A stretch of 64,000 bases of DNA from UBA4416 sp040387475 (GCA_040387475.1 JAZKDT010000018.1:186001-250000); one strand, 5' to 3'; shown: positions 17,675-27,491, counted from the stretch's first letter. Numbers and translations are program-made. The notes: generated by a model from the letters alone, not told the origin.

Positions 17675-19369
17675 TTATTCCTTCACAAATTTCCTGGTTA
17701 CACATTTACCATTTACTGTTACTTTTGCAAAGTAAATACCCCGCTGCAGTTCACTCACATTTAATGTAAGCTGATTAAAATCCTGAGCCGTTTTAAATAT
17801 TATTTCTTTCCCTAAAACATCCACTATGGAAACTTGTGTGAACTGCTGTTTTTGTTGATTAAATGAAATAACCAATTCAGATGTTACCGGATTAGGAAAT
17901 AAATTAAAATTGGCCGGTTCATCTAATTCATTTACTGATATTGCCGTACAATTTACAGGATCAAAGATATCGCTGAAGTTTCTGAGAAATTGCATATCCA
18001 TTTTTAATTTAGCTACAGGGTTATTTGCTGCAGAATAATCAAAAGATGTGCAATGAACATACTCAATTTCCTGTACACTATGGCTTGGAAAATTAAAAGG
18101 CCCTACGCCAATCATATATCGTCTGTCACCTGGGTTTGTTGCGTCAACCCAGTTTCCTGAACCACACACTCCATTGGTATAAGTTGTTCCAGGATACATA
18201 AAAGGAGTTTGCACAATTCCTCCATAACCATTTCCACCACAGGTAAAAGGATTTCCATCTTTCCAATAACCGGTCATATATTTAAAATATTCTGCTGCAG
18301 TTGCTGGATCAGTTGATGCAAGAGGAACACCCGGAAAAGAATTATTGAAATAATTAAAATGTGACAACAATTGCTGTTCGCAATACTCATCAATAATTCC
18401 GTTATTGTTGTTGTCAATACCATCAGTAGGCATAAAAGGTCCTTTTAAAACCTGGTAACCCGCTGCGGGACAAAAGGCGCCATAGCCGGCTGTACCTGCT
18501 ACGGTCTCATCATTATTATCACCGTTATATGCATACCCATAATTCCCGGATACATTACAACCAATGTAATCATCACCATAATATCCCAGATCGACATCTG
18601 TCCATAACGTTGCCATAACATCATGATAATCTAGACTGCTGCGGTTAATGATCTTATAATTATAAAAAGTAGCTTTACTCAAAAAAGGATACTGACTTGC
18701 CAAGGCGCTGTTGCCATAGGCGTAAGCCGTGGCGTGGATTTCTACTTTTAACGGAAGACCTCCCGTGCCATGAGCCAAATTGTCATTAAAAATAAAATAT
18801 AAACTTTGATCTCCTTTAATAATTGGATAATCACCACCCGTCATGGGATCATAAATATGATTACCATTAACATCCATAAAGGGAGCCATGTTCCGGGTTT
18901 TAAATCCTGCACCAATTGCGGGCCATGACAATAAATCAGCTACCGGGGTATAAGAACCATTTTGAACATTTCCATTACTAAAATTAGTTTTAAACGCATC
19001 AATATCCGACTGGTTTAATTTCCAAATTTTATCATATTGATTGGATGTAGATGAGTTAATAGCTCCATTGGTTGTATCAAGTGGGCCTGGCCAAAAGTCA
19101 ACCCCACTTTGCCTATAGGTTTGCGCCGCGAGGTGTAATTGATTACCCACATCATATCCGCCGATCCAGAACGCAGTAGCAAAATCGGAATGTGAGCCGC
19201 TTCCGATAGGTACTTCATAAGAGGCATTTCCAGAGTTGGAATTCCAATGCATATCCCCCCTGTTATAAATGCCGGCTTTCACCTGATTAATATCTAAATA
19301 TTTAAGTGGGTTCTGAGCATTCGTTTGAACGCTCATGTAAATGAATATAATGGGCAATATAGATTTCAT
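17675..19369 (-). CDS. Large secreted protein with T9SS C-terminal sorting domain
   Basis: A secreted protein of about 564 residues. I chose the ATG at 19369 because it starts a proper signal peptide (MKSILPIIFIYMSVQTNAQ). The ATG 42 bp upstream would add residues before it and lies upstream of the likely promoter. The body has many Gly/Asn/Tyr-rich turns, a DGIDNNNNGIIDEYC segment that looks like a calcium-binding loop (about residues 315-330 from this start), and no enzyme motif that I recognise. The C-terminus (FNLFPNPVTSELVISF ... RGIYFAKVTVNG ... RKFVKE) is a type A T9SS sorting domain. Proteins of this shape are common in Bacteroidota and mostly uncharacterised. It ends at the strong terminator shared with the lipoprotein pair. 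Confidence 0.8.
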   Translation of the reverse strand: MKSILPIIFIYMSVQTNAQNPLKYLDINQVKAGIYNRGDMHWNSNSGNASYEVPIGSGSHSDFATAFWIGGYDVGNQLHLAAQTYRQSGVDFWPGPLDTTNGAINSSTSNQYDKIWKLNQSDIDAFKTNFSNGNVQNGSYTPVADLLSWPAIGAGFKTRNMAPFMDVNGNHIYDPMTGGDYPIIKGDQSLYFIFNDNLAHGTGGLPLKVEIHATAYAYGNSALASQYPFLSKATFYNYKIINRSSLDYHDVMATLWTDVDLGYYGDDYIGCNVSGNYGYAYNGDNNDETVAGTAGYGAFCPAAGYQVLKGPFMPTDGIDNNNNGIIDEYCEQQLLSHFNYFNNSFPGVPLASTDPATAAEYFKYMTGYWKDGNPFTCGGNGYGGIVQTPFMYPGTTYTNGVCGSGNWVDATNPGDRRYMIGVGPFNFPSHSVQEIEYVHCTSFDYSAANNPVAKLKMDMQFLRNFSDIFDPVNCTAISVNELDEPANFNLFPNPVTSELVISFNQQKQQFTQVSIVDVLGKEIIFKTAQDFNQLTLNVSELQRGIYFAKVTVNGKCVTRKFVKE

Positions 19370-19395
19370 GACTCCTGTTTTATTGTTAACTAAGT

Positions 19396-19403
19396 CAAAA
19401 GTA
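19396..19403 (-). promoter_or_regulatory. Bacteroidota -7 element upstream of the T9SS protein
   Basis: On the minus strand TACTTTTG matches TAnnTTTG exactly. The predicted transcript start would be about 20 nt before the ATG at 19369, which supports that start. No clear -33 TTG is seen at the usual spacing. Confidence 0.45.
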
Positions 19404-19420
19404 AAAAGCAAATGGCATAT

Positions 19421-19455
19421 AAAAAGCCCAAACTAGCAAATGCTTAGTTTGGGCT
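19421..19455 (-). terminator. Intrinsic terminator after ferritin
   Basis: An 11-bp stem AGCCCAAACTA/TAGTTTGGGCT (19425-19435 with 19445-19455) extends by two inner pairs and is followed by five Ts on the minus strand. It lies 33 bp beyond the ferritin stop. Confidence 0.85.
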
Positions 19456-19487
19456 AATAAGTGAGTACTTTTAACGGATAAATGCTA

Positions 19488-20021
19488 TTACTCCTTTTCT
19501 ACTCCCGTTGGAGAAAGACCTAAAGCTTTACGCTCTTCATTTTTCTTGAAAGTTTTATTAAGATAATATAGGTTCTTCTCATCACAACCCACACGTTTTA
19601 TCATATCGATCAACTCATTTACACCCTTTTCTGATTGCTGTTGCTCTAACACAAAAGCTTCTAAAAATTTGAAAGTGGCGAAATCATTTTCTTCGTATGC
19701 CAGTTTAGCCAGTTTATTAATCGCTATCGTTACTTCATGCTCTAAATCAAACACATAATTAAACACATCCATCAAATTCTTTAATTTAACGGATGAATCT
19801 TTTAAGGGTTTAATATGAGCAGACCCTCCATAGGTATTAAGGTATTTATAAATCTCCAGCATATGGTCACGCTCATCATTACTTGCTGCATAAAAATATT
19901 CAGCAATACCGTCCAGGTTTTTTTCTTCGCACCAGGTAGCTAACGTTAAATAAGCGTTAGACGCATACGCCTCTTTTTGAATTTGCTCATTCAGAGCACT
20001 TTTTATTTTATTTGATAACAT
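19488..20021 (-). CDS. ftnA: Ferritin, non-heme
   Basis: A 177-residue ferritin-like diiron protein that should form a 24-subunit iron-storage cage. Ferroxidase ligands align in register with E. coli FtnA: E17, E50, H53, E94 and Q127 are all present. The region that normally reads EQHEEE is here LEQQQSEKG, so the usual E129 and E130 become Q129 and S130, and position 49 is Asp instead of Glu. Those residues form much of the third iron site (site C) in bacterial ferritins, so storage or turnover kinetics may differ. The tail of about 15 residues (KALGLSPTGVEKE) is longer than usual. It is a single gene with its own terminator. Confidence 0.95.
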   Translation of the reverse strand: MLSNKIKSALNEQIQKEAYASNAYLTLATWCEEKNLDGIAEYFYAASNDERDHMLEIYKYLNTYGGSAHIKPLKDSSVKLKNLMDVFNYVFDLEHEVTIAINKLAKLAYEENDFATFKFLEAFVLEQQQSEKGVNELIDMIKRVGCDEKNLYYLNKTFKKNEERKALGLSPTGVEKE

Positions 20022-20169
20022 GGTTTCTCTTTAATTTAGATTACACAATATTACAATTTAATTTCTTTCTATCTCAATTCATTTGGTATTTTTTAAAACC
20101 ACAGAATATCTAGCATTGAAATAAATAATAAATTTATGGAATTATAAAAAGCTTACGTCTCTTATACAA

Positions 20170-21504
20170 ATGAACGCTTTACGATCATATTATTTACTTA
20201 TCCTATTAGGGTGTTCATTTTTTTTGAATGGCCAAAATATTACCCTATATGGTAAAGTCACTAATAACGGCAATAGCCAGCCACTACCGTATGTGTCCAT
20301 GCAAATTCAAAACTCAACGTATGGTTGTAACACATCAAAAAATGGCAATTTCATTATTAATGTTCCGCGAAAAAATCACTACACTCTTTTATTTAAATTA
20401 CTCGGATATACGGCTCGCACAAAAGAAATAGAAGTTGCTACCGGACAGGATTCTGTTTTTGTATCGATAACCCTGTCCCCGTCTTATATTACGTTAGATA
20501 CAGCATTTACTGTATATGCCAAAGTAAAACCTGATACTTTATACGGATCGCCCAGCTACAGTGTTTATGATTTTGATTTTTATGAAGACAAGTATATACT
20601 TTTAACATCGCGGGGCTCCCTGGAAAAAGCAGAACTTAAACTGGCGGATGCAAACGGAAAAGTACTCACCACCTACTTTGTACCAAAAGAAGGAGGGGAA
20701 GCCAAAGAGTTTTACCACGATTACATGGGATATACTAACCTTGTTTGTAAAAACTATATCTATCGCATAAACATGTATCACGATCGTTTTTTACTGATCC
20801 CTTTAAAAACAGAAGATGTGAATGCTTATATCAAACCAATTATTGACACGCTTAACGGCAGGCTTATTTTTACAGATTATTGGAAGGATTATCCCATGTT
20901 TAACTATTACAGCTACAACGAAAAAGACAGCGTAAAAAAACAATTAATAAGCGTGGAGGATAAAGACATGATGCATGCTTATCGTTTTGAATACTACTCC
21001 TTAAAGCCCAAAGAGCAATTAGAAGCGAGAAGATTAGCGAACGACCTGAAAGTGGATAAACATGTGATTGCTTCTTTAATGAGTGGTTTTACAAAAAGTA
21101 TGTTCTATGAACCATTGTATGCACCACTATACATCATTAAAGATACTATTTGTGTGTTTGACCATTATAAAGACCAATTGTATCACCTGGATAAACATGG
21201 AAACCGCATAGATTCTATAGATATAAACTATAATCATCCAAAAAACTGGAAAGAATGGAAAAACAAGATGCTGAAAGATGACATGGAAAATCTTATTTAC
21301 GCCGTATATGATAAAAACGGGCATAAATATCTGAAACAAATCAGTTCTCAAACAGGGCAAGCTCTTGGCAAATATACCCTACAGTTTCATAGTGCCGATA
21401 AACTAAAAATACACAATGGTTATGTTTACTATATCTACAGACCCTTTGAAAGTACACAGGAAAAATTCTTTTACAGGGAATTGATCAGGTTGGATAGGAA
21501 TTGA
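20170..21504 (+). CDS. Exported protein with carboxypeptidase-like N-terminal domain, function unknown
   Basis: A 444-residue protein with a signal peptide (about 1-22, ending FFLNGQ). Residues about 24-110 form a carboxypeptidase-D regulatory-like domain (LYGKVTNNGNSQPLPYVSMQIQNS, then LLFKLLGYTARTKEIEV). The rest (about 115-444) has repeated short strands with patterns such as YDFDFYEDKYILLTSRG and YIYRINMYHDRFLLIP. This resembles the 6-bladed beta-propeller proteins of Bacteroidota, but I cannot count blades with confidence. It is probably periplasmic or on the inner face of the outer membrane. The neighbours give no functional hint. It is the only gene on its transcript as far as can be seen. 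Confidence 0.65.
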   Translation: MNALRSYYLLILLGCSFFLNGQNITLYGKVTNNGNSQPLPYVSMQIQNSTYGCNTSKNGNFIINVPRKNHYTLLFKLLGYTARTKEIEVATGQDSVFVSITLSPSYITLDTAFTVYAKVKPDTLYGSPSYSVYDFDFYEDKYILLTSRGSLEKAELKLADANGKVLTTYFVPKEGGEAKEFYHDYMGYTNLVCKNYIYRINMYHDRFLLIPLKTEDVNAYIKPIIDTLNGRLIFTDYWKDYPMFNYYSYNEKDSVKKQLISVEDKDMMHAYRFEYYSLKPKEQLEARRLANDLKVDKHVIASLMSGFTKSMFYEPLYAPLYIIKDTICVFDHYKDQLYHLDKHGNRIDSIDINYNHPKNWKEWKNKMLKDDMENLIYAVYDKNGHKYLKQISSQTGQALGKYTLQFHSADKLKIHNGYVYYIYRPFESTQEKFFYRELIRLDRN

Positions 21505-21710
21505 TTGTGTTTTATAGAACGCTGAGAATACTGATTTGAACAGCTTTTCAAAGATTTTAAGAGATGTGTATTAAAAATCCCATTTGCTTGCCATAAAAAT
21601 CAGTCGTTCTGATTCATTTTCCCGGTGTCATCTGTGTTTCATTTCTTAACATACCAACCATTTTTTTATTGGTTTTTTATTCGCACTTTCGTTACATCGA
21701 ATAGCAGCCA
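21505..21710. other. Intergenic stretch resembling degenerate Bacteroidota spacer repeats
   Basis: This 206-bp gap has no open frame of note and no clear hairpin terminator. Near 21600-21650 it contains phrases such as GTTCTGATTCATTTTCCC and TCATCTGTGTTTCAT, which resemble dispersed intergenic repeats I associate with Bacteroidota genomes. There is no second copy in the window to prove it. Confidence 0.3.
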
Positions 21711-22760
21711 ATGAAAACGCTTAAAACTCCTCTTCTTACATTAATTTTAAGTGCTGTTTCGGCAATCATTCAAACATTACTGGTTTCCTTTATCACATAC
21801 AAAATCAATAACCACTTTGACCTGGCTATTTGCCTGCTATCTTTTTTCTTATCCTTTATTGTTAGTTTTTTTGTTATTTATTTTTTATACAGTAATATTA
21901 TTTTTGATAAGATAGACAGGCTGTATTTATTGGTAAAAGCACAGCAACCAAAAGAAATACCAAATACTGAATTTCAACTGGACGAAGTTGATTCTATTGA
22001 ACGCCTTGAAGATGAAATTAAAAAACTGGCGCGCGAGCGTAATAAAGAGCTTGAACAAACCAGGAATCTGGACAGCTATAGAAAAGAATTTTTAGGAAAC
22101 GTTTCTCATGAGCTTAAAACTCCCATTTTTAATATTCAGGGCTATGTTTCCACGTTAATTGATGGAGGAATCAACGATCCTTCGATTAATGTAGAATACC
22201 TCAAACGCGCTGATAAAAGCGTTGACAGAATGATACAAATCATTGATGATCTCGAAACTATTTCACAATTGGAAGTAGGAACACTGGAGCTTGATCCGGA
22301 AGTATATGACATAGCTCAACAAATAAGAGACATTTTAGATTCGCTTGAGTTTCAGGCTAGTAAACAACAGATAAAATTAGTACTTCCAAAAAAATACGAT
22401 AAACCAACCATTGTTAAAGCTGATAAATTCAGGATACGCCAGGTGTTGGTCAATCTGATCACCAACAGCATAAAATATGGCGTTGAAAACGGCAAAACTG
22501 TTGTTTCACTCAACCTGTTTGATGAGCAGGTAATTGTTGAAATAAAAGATAATGGGATTGGTATCGATAAAAAACACTTACCACGTTTGTTTGAACGTTT
22601 TTACAGGGTAGATAAAGGCCGTAGCAGGGAACAGGGTGGTACCGGTTTAGGTTTGGCTATCGTGAAACATATTATTGAGGGGCATGGTGAAACAATTGAT
22701 GTGATTAGCGCACCTAATGAGGGTACTACGATCAGCTTTACGCTGAAAAGAGGTAATTAA
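21711..22760 (+). CDS. Two-TM sensor histidine kinase (PhoR-like)
   Basis: A 349-residue kinase. Two membrane helices (about 8-30 and 38-62) are separated by only a short loop, so it has almost no extracytoplasmic sensor. A linker/coiled-coil region (about 70-122) leads to HisKA with the phospho-acceptor in FLGNVSHELKTPIFNIQGYV (about 125-145). The HATPase domain shows the N box NLITNSIKYG, G1 DNGIGID, F box RLFERFYRVDKG and G2 GGTGLGLAIVKHI. The pattern resembles PhoR-type kinases. No response-regulator gene is adjacent, so its partner must be encoded elsewhere. A second kinase follows 48 bp downstream but appears to have its own promoter. Confidence 0.9.
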   Translation: MKTLKTPLLTLILSAVSAIIQTLLVSFITYKINNHFDLAICLLSFFLSFIVSFFVIYFLYSNIIFDKIDRLYLLVKAQQPKEIPNTEFQLDEVDSIERLEDEIKKLARERNKELEQTRNLDSYRKEFLGNVSHELKTPIFNIQGYVSTLIDGGINDPSINVEYLKRADKSVDRMIQIIDDLETISQLEVGTLELDPEVYDIAQQIRDILDSLEFQASKQQIKLVLPKKYDKPTIVKADKFRIRQVLVNLITNSIKYGVENGKTVVSLNLFDEQVIVEIKDNGIGIDKKHLPRLFERFYRVDKGRSREQGGTGLGLAIVKHIIEGHGETIDVISAPNEGTTISFTLKRGN

Positions 22761-22767
22761 GCTATAA

Positions 22768-22799
22768 TTTGCCTGTTATTAATAGAATAGCTATATTTA
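22768..22799 (+). promoter_or_regulatory. Promoter for the PAS-domain kinase
   Basis: TTTG (22768-22771), a 20-bp spacer and TATATTTA (22792-22799) match the Bacteroidota consensus TTG-N17-23-TAnnTTTG with one mismatch in the -7 box. The start codon is only 9 bp past the -7 box. Confidence 0.45.
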
Positions 22800-22808
22800 T
22801 CTACTTCA

Positions 22809-25268
22809 ATGAATATTTCTTTCCCTAATACCCAAAGTATCTCATTTCTATCAGGTGGAGGCGAAATGGGAGCTCTAACACGTGCCAAAGACTGGAGTAA
22901 CACTCCTTTAGGAAACCCTGAAACCTGGCCTCAAAGCTTGCGTACGACTTTAAGTATTATACTAAACTCCAGGTTTCCTATGTTTTTATGGTGGGGTCCT
23001 GAATTGATTTGTTTTTATAACGACGCCTACCGTCCAAGTTTGGGTCAGGAAGGTAAGCACCCCTCCATTTTAGGATTAAAAGCTGAAGAAGCGTGGGCTG
23101 AGATCTGGCCTGTTATTAAACCGCTGATAGATCAGGTGTTGGCAGGAGGAGAATCTACCTGGAGTGAAGATCAGTTAATTCCAATATACCGCAATGGTAA
23201 ACTTGAAGATGTATATTGGACGTTCAGCTATAGTCCTGTCAACGACGAATCGGGGAAAGTAGCAGGCGTATTGGTTACTTGTAACGAAACCACTGAAAAA
23301 ATCACTGTCTTTAAAAAACTTGAAGAAAATAAAAATGAATTGGAATTTGCCATTGAAGCAGCCGAACTAGGTACCTTTGATTATAATCCTATAAGTAATA
23401 AATTTACGGCCAATAATCGATTGAAAGATTGGTTTGGTTTGCCTGCAACCGCGGAAGTTGAATTAACGCATGCCATTAATGTCATTGCTGAAAATGACCG
23501 GGAAAAAGTGACTCGGGCTATTCAAAAAGCATTGGATTATTCGTCAGGCGGACTTTATGATATTGAATATACGATCGTGCATCCTGTTTCTAAAAAAGAA
23601 ACAACAGTTCATGCCAAAGGAAAAGCCTGGTTCGATAACGATAAATTAGCCTATCGATTCAATGGCACACTTCAGGATGTAACAGAAAGTGTGTTTACGA
23701 GAGCTAAAATAACCTCGGCTTTATCAGAACTGGAGGAAAACCAAAAAAAATTAAACATTGTTATTGAAGCCGGAAAAATAGGTGTGTGGGAGCTTGCGTT
23801 AAGTACACGTATGCTGAATTATTCTCAACGTTATCTTGAAATTGTAACGGGTTATACTGAAAAAATTGAACTGACTCATGACCAATTAGTCCAACATTTG
23901 CATCCCGAAGATGTTCCCTTACGAGATAAAGCGTTTAAAGAAGCTTATGAAACGGGTTACCTACATTATCAGTCGAGATTAGTATGGAACGACAAATCCG
24001 TTCACTGGATGGAAGCTCGTGGAAAAATGATTTATGATGAGAATAACAAACCTTTAAAATTAGCAGGTGTTATTCGTGATATAACCGATGAAAAAGAAAA
24101 GGAACAACAGCTACTGGAACGTGAAGAAAAATTTAGATTGTTGGCCGACTCCATGCCACAACATATCTGGACATCCGACCGGCAGGGAAATCTAAATTAC
24201 TTTAATAAATCTGTTTTTGATTATTCTGGTCTGACCCCCGAAAAAATTAATGAGGTGGGATGGTTAGATATTGTCCATCCTGATGATAAAGATAAAAACG
24301 CAAAATTGTGGGTCGAGGCAGTAAATACAGGTCAGGATTTTTTATTCGAACATCGGTTCCGCCGTCATGATGGTGTTTACCGTTGGCAGTTAAGCAGAGC
24401 CATCCCTCAAAAAGATCATGACGGGAATATTCGCATGTGGGTTGGAACAAGTACCGATATAGAAGATCAGAAAAATTTTTCAAAGGAACTGGAGGACCAG
24501 GTTCATGAACGAACTATGCAACTTGAGCAAAAAAATATCGACCTCCAAAAAATGAACAAAGAACTGGAGTCCTTTGCTTACATATCCAGTCATGATTTAC
24601 AAGAACCTTTGAGAAAAATCCAGACTTTCTCAACGCAAATCATGGCAAAAGAGATTGACAAGTTAAGCGAGGAAGGTAGAGAGAATTTTCTACGCATGCA
24701 AAATGCGGCCAAACGAATGCAGACTTTGATTGAAGATCTGCTATTATATTCGAGAACAAATACAACGGAAAGAAAATATGAATTTACCGATCTTAAGCCT
24801 ATCGTAAAAGAGGTTGTTGACGAATTAAAAGAAGATATCCAAAATAAACAGGCAATTATTGAAATTAATGAGATGTGCAGTGCCAGTATTATTCCCTTCC
24901 AATTCAAACAATTAATCCAAAACCTGATTAGCAATTCTCTTAAATTTTCAAATACAAACAGGCAACCTCATATTCAAATAAGTAGCAATATTGTTTGCGG
25001 TAAAACAGCAGATCATAAGGCGCTGCTTAAAGACGCCAGCTATTGTCACCTTAAAATTTCAGATAATGGTATTGGGTTTGAACAACAATACAGCGAAAAA
25101 ATATTTGAAGTATTTCAGCGTCTGCACGGACGAGCCGAATATAAAGGCACCGGAATTGGGCTGTCAATTGTCAAAAAAATTGTAGAAAATCATAATGGTT
25201 CAATAACAACAACCGGCGAACCCGACAAAGGTGCTACTTTTGATATTTATTTTCCGGTAACTAACTAG
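22809..25268 (+). CDS. Soluble multi-PAS sensor histidine kinase
   Basis: An 819-residue kinase with no membrane segment. The N-terminal domain (about 1-165: GGEMGALTRAKDWSNTPLG, MFLWWGPELICFYNDAYRP) is a PAS-like sensor typical of Bacteroidota and cyanobacterial kinases. It is followed by three more PAS/PAC domains (about 175-290, 305-430 and 440-560), with PAC signatures ending in VTESV, ITDEKEKE and WVGTSTDIED. A coiled coil then links to HisKA (YISSHDLQEPLRKIQTFS) and HATPase (NLISNSLKFS, DNGIGFEQ, GTGIGLSIVKKI). It is likely a cytoplasmic sensor of redox, light or small ligands; the cofactor cannot be told from sequence. No receiver domain and no adjacent regulator. It converges on the antiporter gene with a 10-bp gap. 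Confidence 0.9.
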   Translation: MNISFPNTQSISFLSGGGEMGALTRAKDWSNTPLGNPETWPQSLRTTLSIILNSRFPMFLWWGPELICFYNDAYRPSLGQEGKHPSILGLKAEEAWAEIWPVIKPLIDQVLAGGESTWSEDQLIPIYRNGKLEDVYWTFSYSPVNDESGKVAGVLVTCNETTEKITVFKKLEENKNELEFAIEAAELGTFDYNPISNKFTANNRLKDWFGLPATAEVELTHAINVIAENDREKVTRAIQKALDYSSGGLYDIEYTIVHPVSKKETTVHAKGKAWFDNDKLAYRFNGTLQDVTESVFTRAKITSALSELEENQKKLNIVIEAGKIGVWELALSTRMLNYSQRYLEIVTGYTEKIELTHDQLVQHLHPEDVPLRDKAFKEAYETGYLHYQSRLVWNDKSVHWMEARGKMIYDENNKPLKLAGVIRDITDEKEKEQQLLEREEKFRLLADSMPQHIWTSDRQGNLNYFNKSVFDYSGLTPEKINEVGWLDIVHPDDKDKNAKLWVEAVNTGQDFLFEHRFRRHDGVYRWQLSRAIPQKDHDGNIRMWVGTSTDIEDQKNFSKELEDQVHERTMQLEQKNIDLQKMNKELESFAYISSHDLQEPLRKIQTFSTQIMAKEIDKLSEEGRENFLRMQNAAKRMQTLIEDLLLYSRTNTTERKYEFTDLKPIVKEVVDELKEDIQNKQAIIEINEMCSASIIPFQFKQLIQNLISNSLKFSNTNRQPHIQISSNIVCGKTADHKALLKDASYCHLKISDNGIGFEQQYSEKIFEVFQRLHGRAEYKGTGIGLSIVKKIVENHNGSITTTGEPDKGATFDIYFPVTN

Positions 25269-25278
25269 ATAAAACAAG

Positions 25279-27423
25279 TTACTGGTTTCCTTTCAGAATA
25301 TCTTTGATCTTATCTTTTAAGTGAATCACTTTCTCAATATTTTCCTGGAATGCCGGCACCGTCATTTCGGTGATCTGCGAATCGCTCAGGGATTTTAATG
25401 ACTCCGGATAAAAAACAACAAAGCTTGTAAATTCATTATTTTTACTGAGTGTTTTGGGCATGTTATCAATATGAAAGTCAAAGGATACTGTTTGCTTTCT
25501 ACTACTTAGGAATATATATAAATCATCCTCTTTTACTTTCTCAATGATATCGCTGTCTTCAAATCCTGGTACGATCAGATAATTATAAAACTCTCTTTTT
25601 TTATCTTTATTTAGGGTTGTAAATGCATCAATCGTTTTAGACTGTCCATATATCACCGCATTATTTCCTACCTGCTTGAGGATTGAATTTATTTTACGCA
25701 CTACCAAATTAAAACCACTTTCTAATTCGCTATTAGGAGCTAATAACACAATAATGCGTTTGTAGCTATTAACGGGCTGAATTACTTTAGAGATAATGAT
25801 CGATTGTTTTGTTTTAACGAGTAAATTATCTGCTATACTGCCAAATATTAAATTGCCACTACCCTGTTGTGCTTTCCAACTGATCAATACATCTGATATG
25901 CTATAGGCTTTAGTGGTACGCGCTATTCCATCCACAATACTAAGATCCACTTTTTTAAGCACCTGTACTTTTTTATCTCCCGAGGAAATTTGCTCTACCA
26001 CACTATCAATTACTTTTTTCACAATATTGATTCTTTCGTCAGCGTCTTCGTTTTCTTCTACAATCGACAACGGATAGATGGGTTCCTGCGATTTATCATC
26101 TTTAATGATCAATGCAAGATCAATTAATCGTGCAATATTATCCGGATTGCTTACAGGAATTAAAATACGTTCAGTTCGGTCAATTACCTTTTTAGACGTT
26201 TCTTTATCCGTTATGGCAATTTTACGCGCAGCACGTTCAGTTACAAATGAACTTACCATACAGGTTATCAGGATCAATATGATAGTACCATTGATTACGT
26301 TTTGATCAAACAAACCAATATCGTAACCCACTTTAATAACGGCAAGGGTTGCAGCTGCATGTGAAGCGCTCAAACCAAACATTACGCGCTTTTCGTACTT
26401 TGTATATTTATAGATTGCTCCGGTTACCTGGGCCGCTAACCACTTAGTAACCAAAGCCACAACACTTAAAATACCGGCAAATATCAAGGCATCTGTTCCT
26501 TTTAAAAATACGGTAAAATCAACGAGCATTCCGGCACTGATCAAAAAGAACGGAATAAAGAGTGTATTTCCGATAAAAATTACCCTGTTCATGAGCACCG
26601 AATTATGAGGAATTACCCTGTTTAAGGCTAATCCGGCAAGGAAAGCTCCAATAATAGGCTCAACGCCCGCCAACTCTGAAAAGAAACCGGAAATAAATAC
26701 CACTGCCAATACATAAATATATTGTGAGCTACCCTGCCCTTCGATATTTCGGAAAAACCAACGGCTTACCTTTGGCAATAAATATAAAACCGCAAAACAT
26801 AGTAAACCTAAAGAAACTACTAAGCGCAGCCAAAACATAGCATTAATTTCTCCCCCAACTACATTGGTGATTACACCTAATAAAATTAAAACAGCACTGT
26901 CTGTAATGATAGTTCCACCAAATGATATTTGGACGGCCCGGTTTTTTACAATACCCATATTGCTCACAATAGGATAACTTAGCAAAGTGTGGGTGGAAAA
27001 CATACTGGCCAATAATAAAGCCGGCCACATGCTAAATCCAAAGACATAAATACACACTAAATAACCAATGGTAATGGGAATAAAAAAAGTAAAAGCTCCA
27101 AACACCAGACTTTTACTCCTGTTTTGCTTATACTCCTGCATATCGATTTCGAGCCCTGCCAAAAACATAATGTACAACAAACCTGTTTTACTGAACAATT
27201 CAAAACTGGTAGATTTTTCAATAATATGCAGCGTATGCGGCCCGATGATAACACCGGCTATGATTAGTCCAATAATACCTGGAATACGAAATCGCTTTAA
27301 AACCAGCGGTGCAAATAAGATAATCAGTAGCGTTAATGCCAGGATCAATACAGGATTTTTTACCGGCAAGTAATGATTGAAAAAATCATGAAAGGCTTGT
27401 AAATTACCGACAAGTAATGGCAT
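25279..27423 (-). CDS. CPA2-type cation:proton antiporter with UspA-like C-terminal domain
   Basis: A 714-residue protein. Residues about 20-400 contain 12-13 membrane segments with the CPA2 (KefB/NapA) pattern, including LKRFRIPGIIGLIIAGVIIGPHTLH near the start, EIDMQEYKQN, STHTLLSYPIVSNMG and LAGVEPIIGAFLAGLALNRVIP. The C-terminal 290 residues are soluble, with paired universal-stress-like units (ERILIPVSNPDNIARLIDLALIIK; IIVLLAPNSELESGFNLV) rather than a TrkA-N nucleotide-binding domain. It exchanges Na+ or K+ for H+ across the inner membrane, with the soluble part probably regulatory. It is a single gene with a good promoter directly upstream. Confidence 0.9.
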   Translation of the reverse strand: MPLLVGNLQAFHDFFNHYLPVKNPVLILALTLLIILFAPLVLKRFRIPGIIGLIIAGVIIGPHTLHIIEKSTSFELFSKTGLLYIMFLAGLEIDMQEYKQNRSKSLVFGAFTFFIPITIGYLVCIYVFGFSMWPALLLASMFSTHTLLSYPIVSNMGIVKNRAVQISFGGTIITDSAVLILLGVITNVVGGEINAMFWLRLVVSLGLLCFAVLYLLPKVSRWFFRNIEGQGSSQYIYVLAVVFISGFFSELAGVEPIIGAFLAGLALNRVIPHNSVLMNRVIFIGNTLFIPFFLISAGMLVDFTVFLKGTDALIFAGILSVVALVTKWLAAQVTGAIYKYTKYEKRVMFGLSASHAAATLAVIKVGYDIGLFDQNVINGTIILILITCMVSSFVTERAARKIAITDKETSKKVIDRTERILIPVSNPDNIARLIDLALIIKDDKSQEPIYPLSIVEENEDADERINIVKKVIDSVVEQISSGDKKVQVLKKVDLSIVDGIARTTKAYSISDVLISWKAQQGSGNLIFGSIADNLLVKTKQSIIISKVIQPVNSYKRIIVLLAPNSELESGFNLVVRKINSILKQVGNNAVIYGQSKTIDAFTTLNKDKKREFYNYLIVPGFEDSDIIEKVKEDDLYIFLSSRKQTVSFDFHIDNMPKTLSKNNEFTSFVVFYPESLKSLSDSQITEMTVPAFQENIEKVIHLKDKIKDILKGNQ

Positions 27424-27438
27424 AAATAATCTTTATAA

Positions 27439-27471
27439 CAAAAATAGAGAATTAAACCACACTAAATGCAA
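27439..27471 (-). promoter_or_regulatory. Promoter of the antiporter gene
   Basis: On the minus strand TTG (27471-27469), a 22-bp spacer and TATTTTTG (27446-27439) match TTG-N17-23-TAnnTTTG fully. The expected transcript start is about 9 nt before the ATG. Confidence 0.55.
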
Positions 27472-27491
27472 TATATTAAAATATTAGGTCA

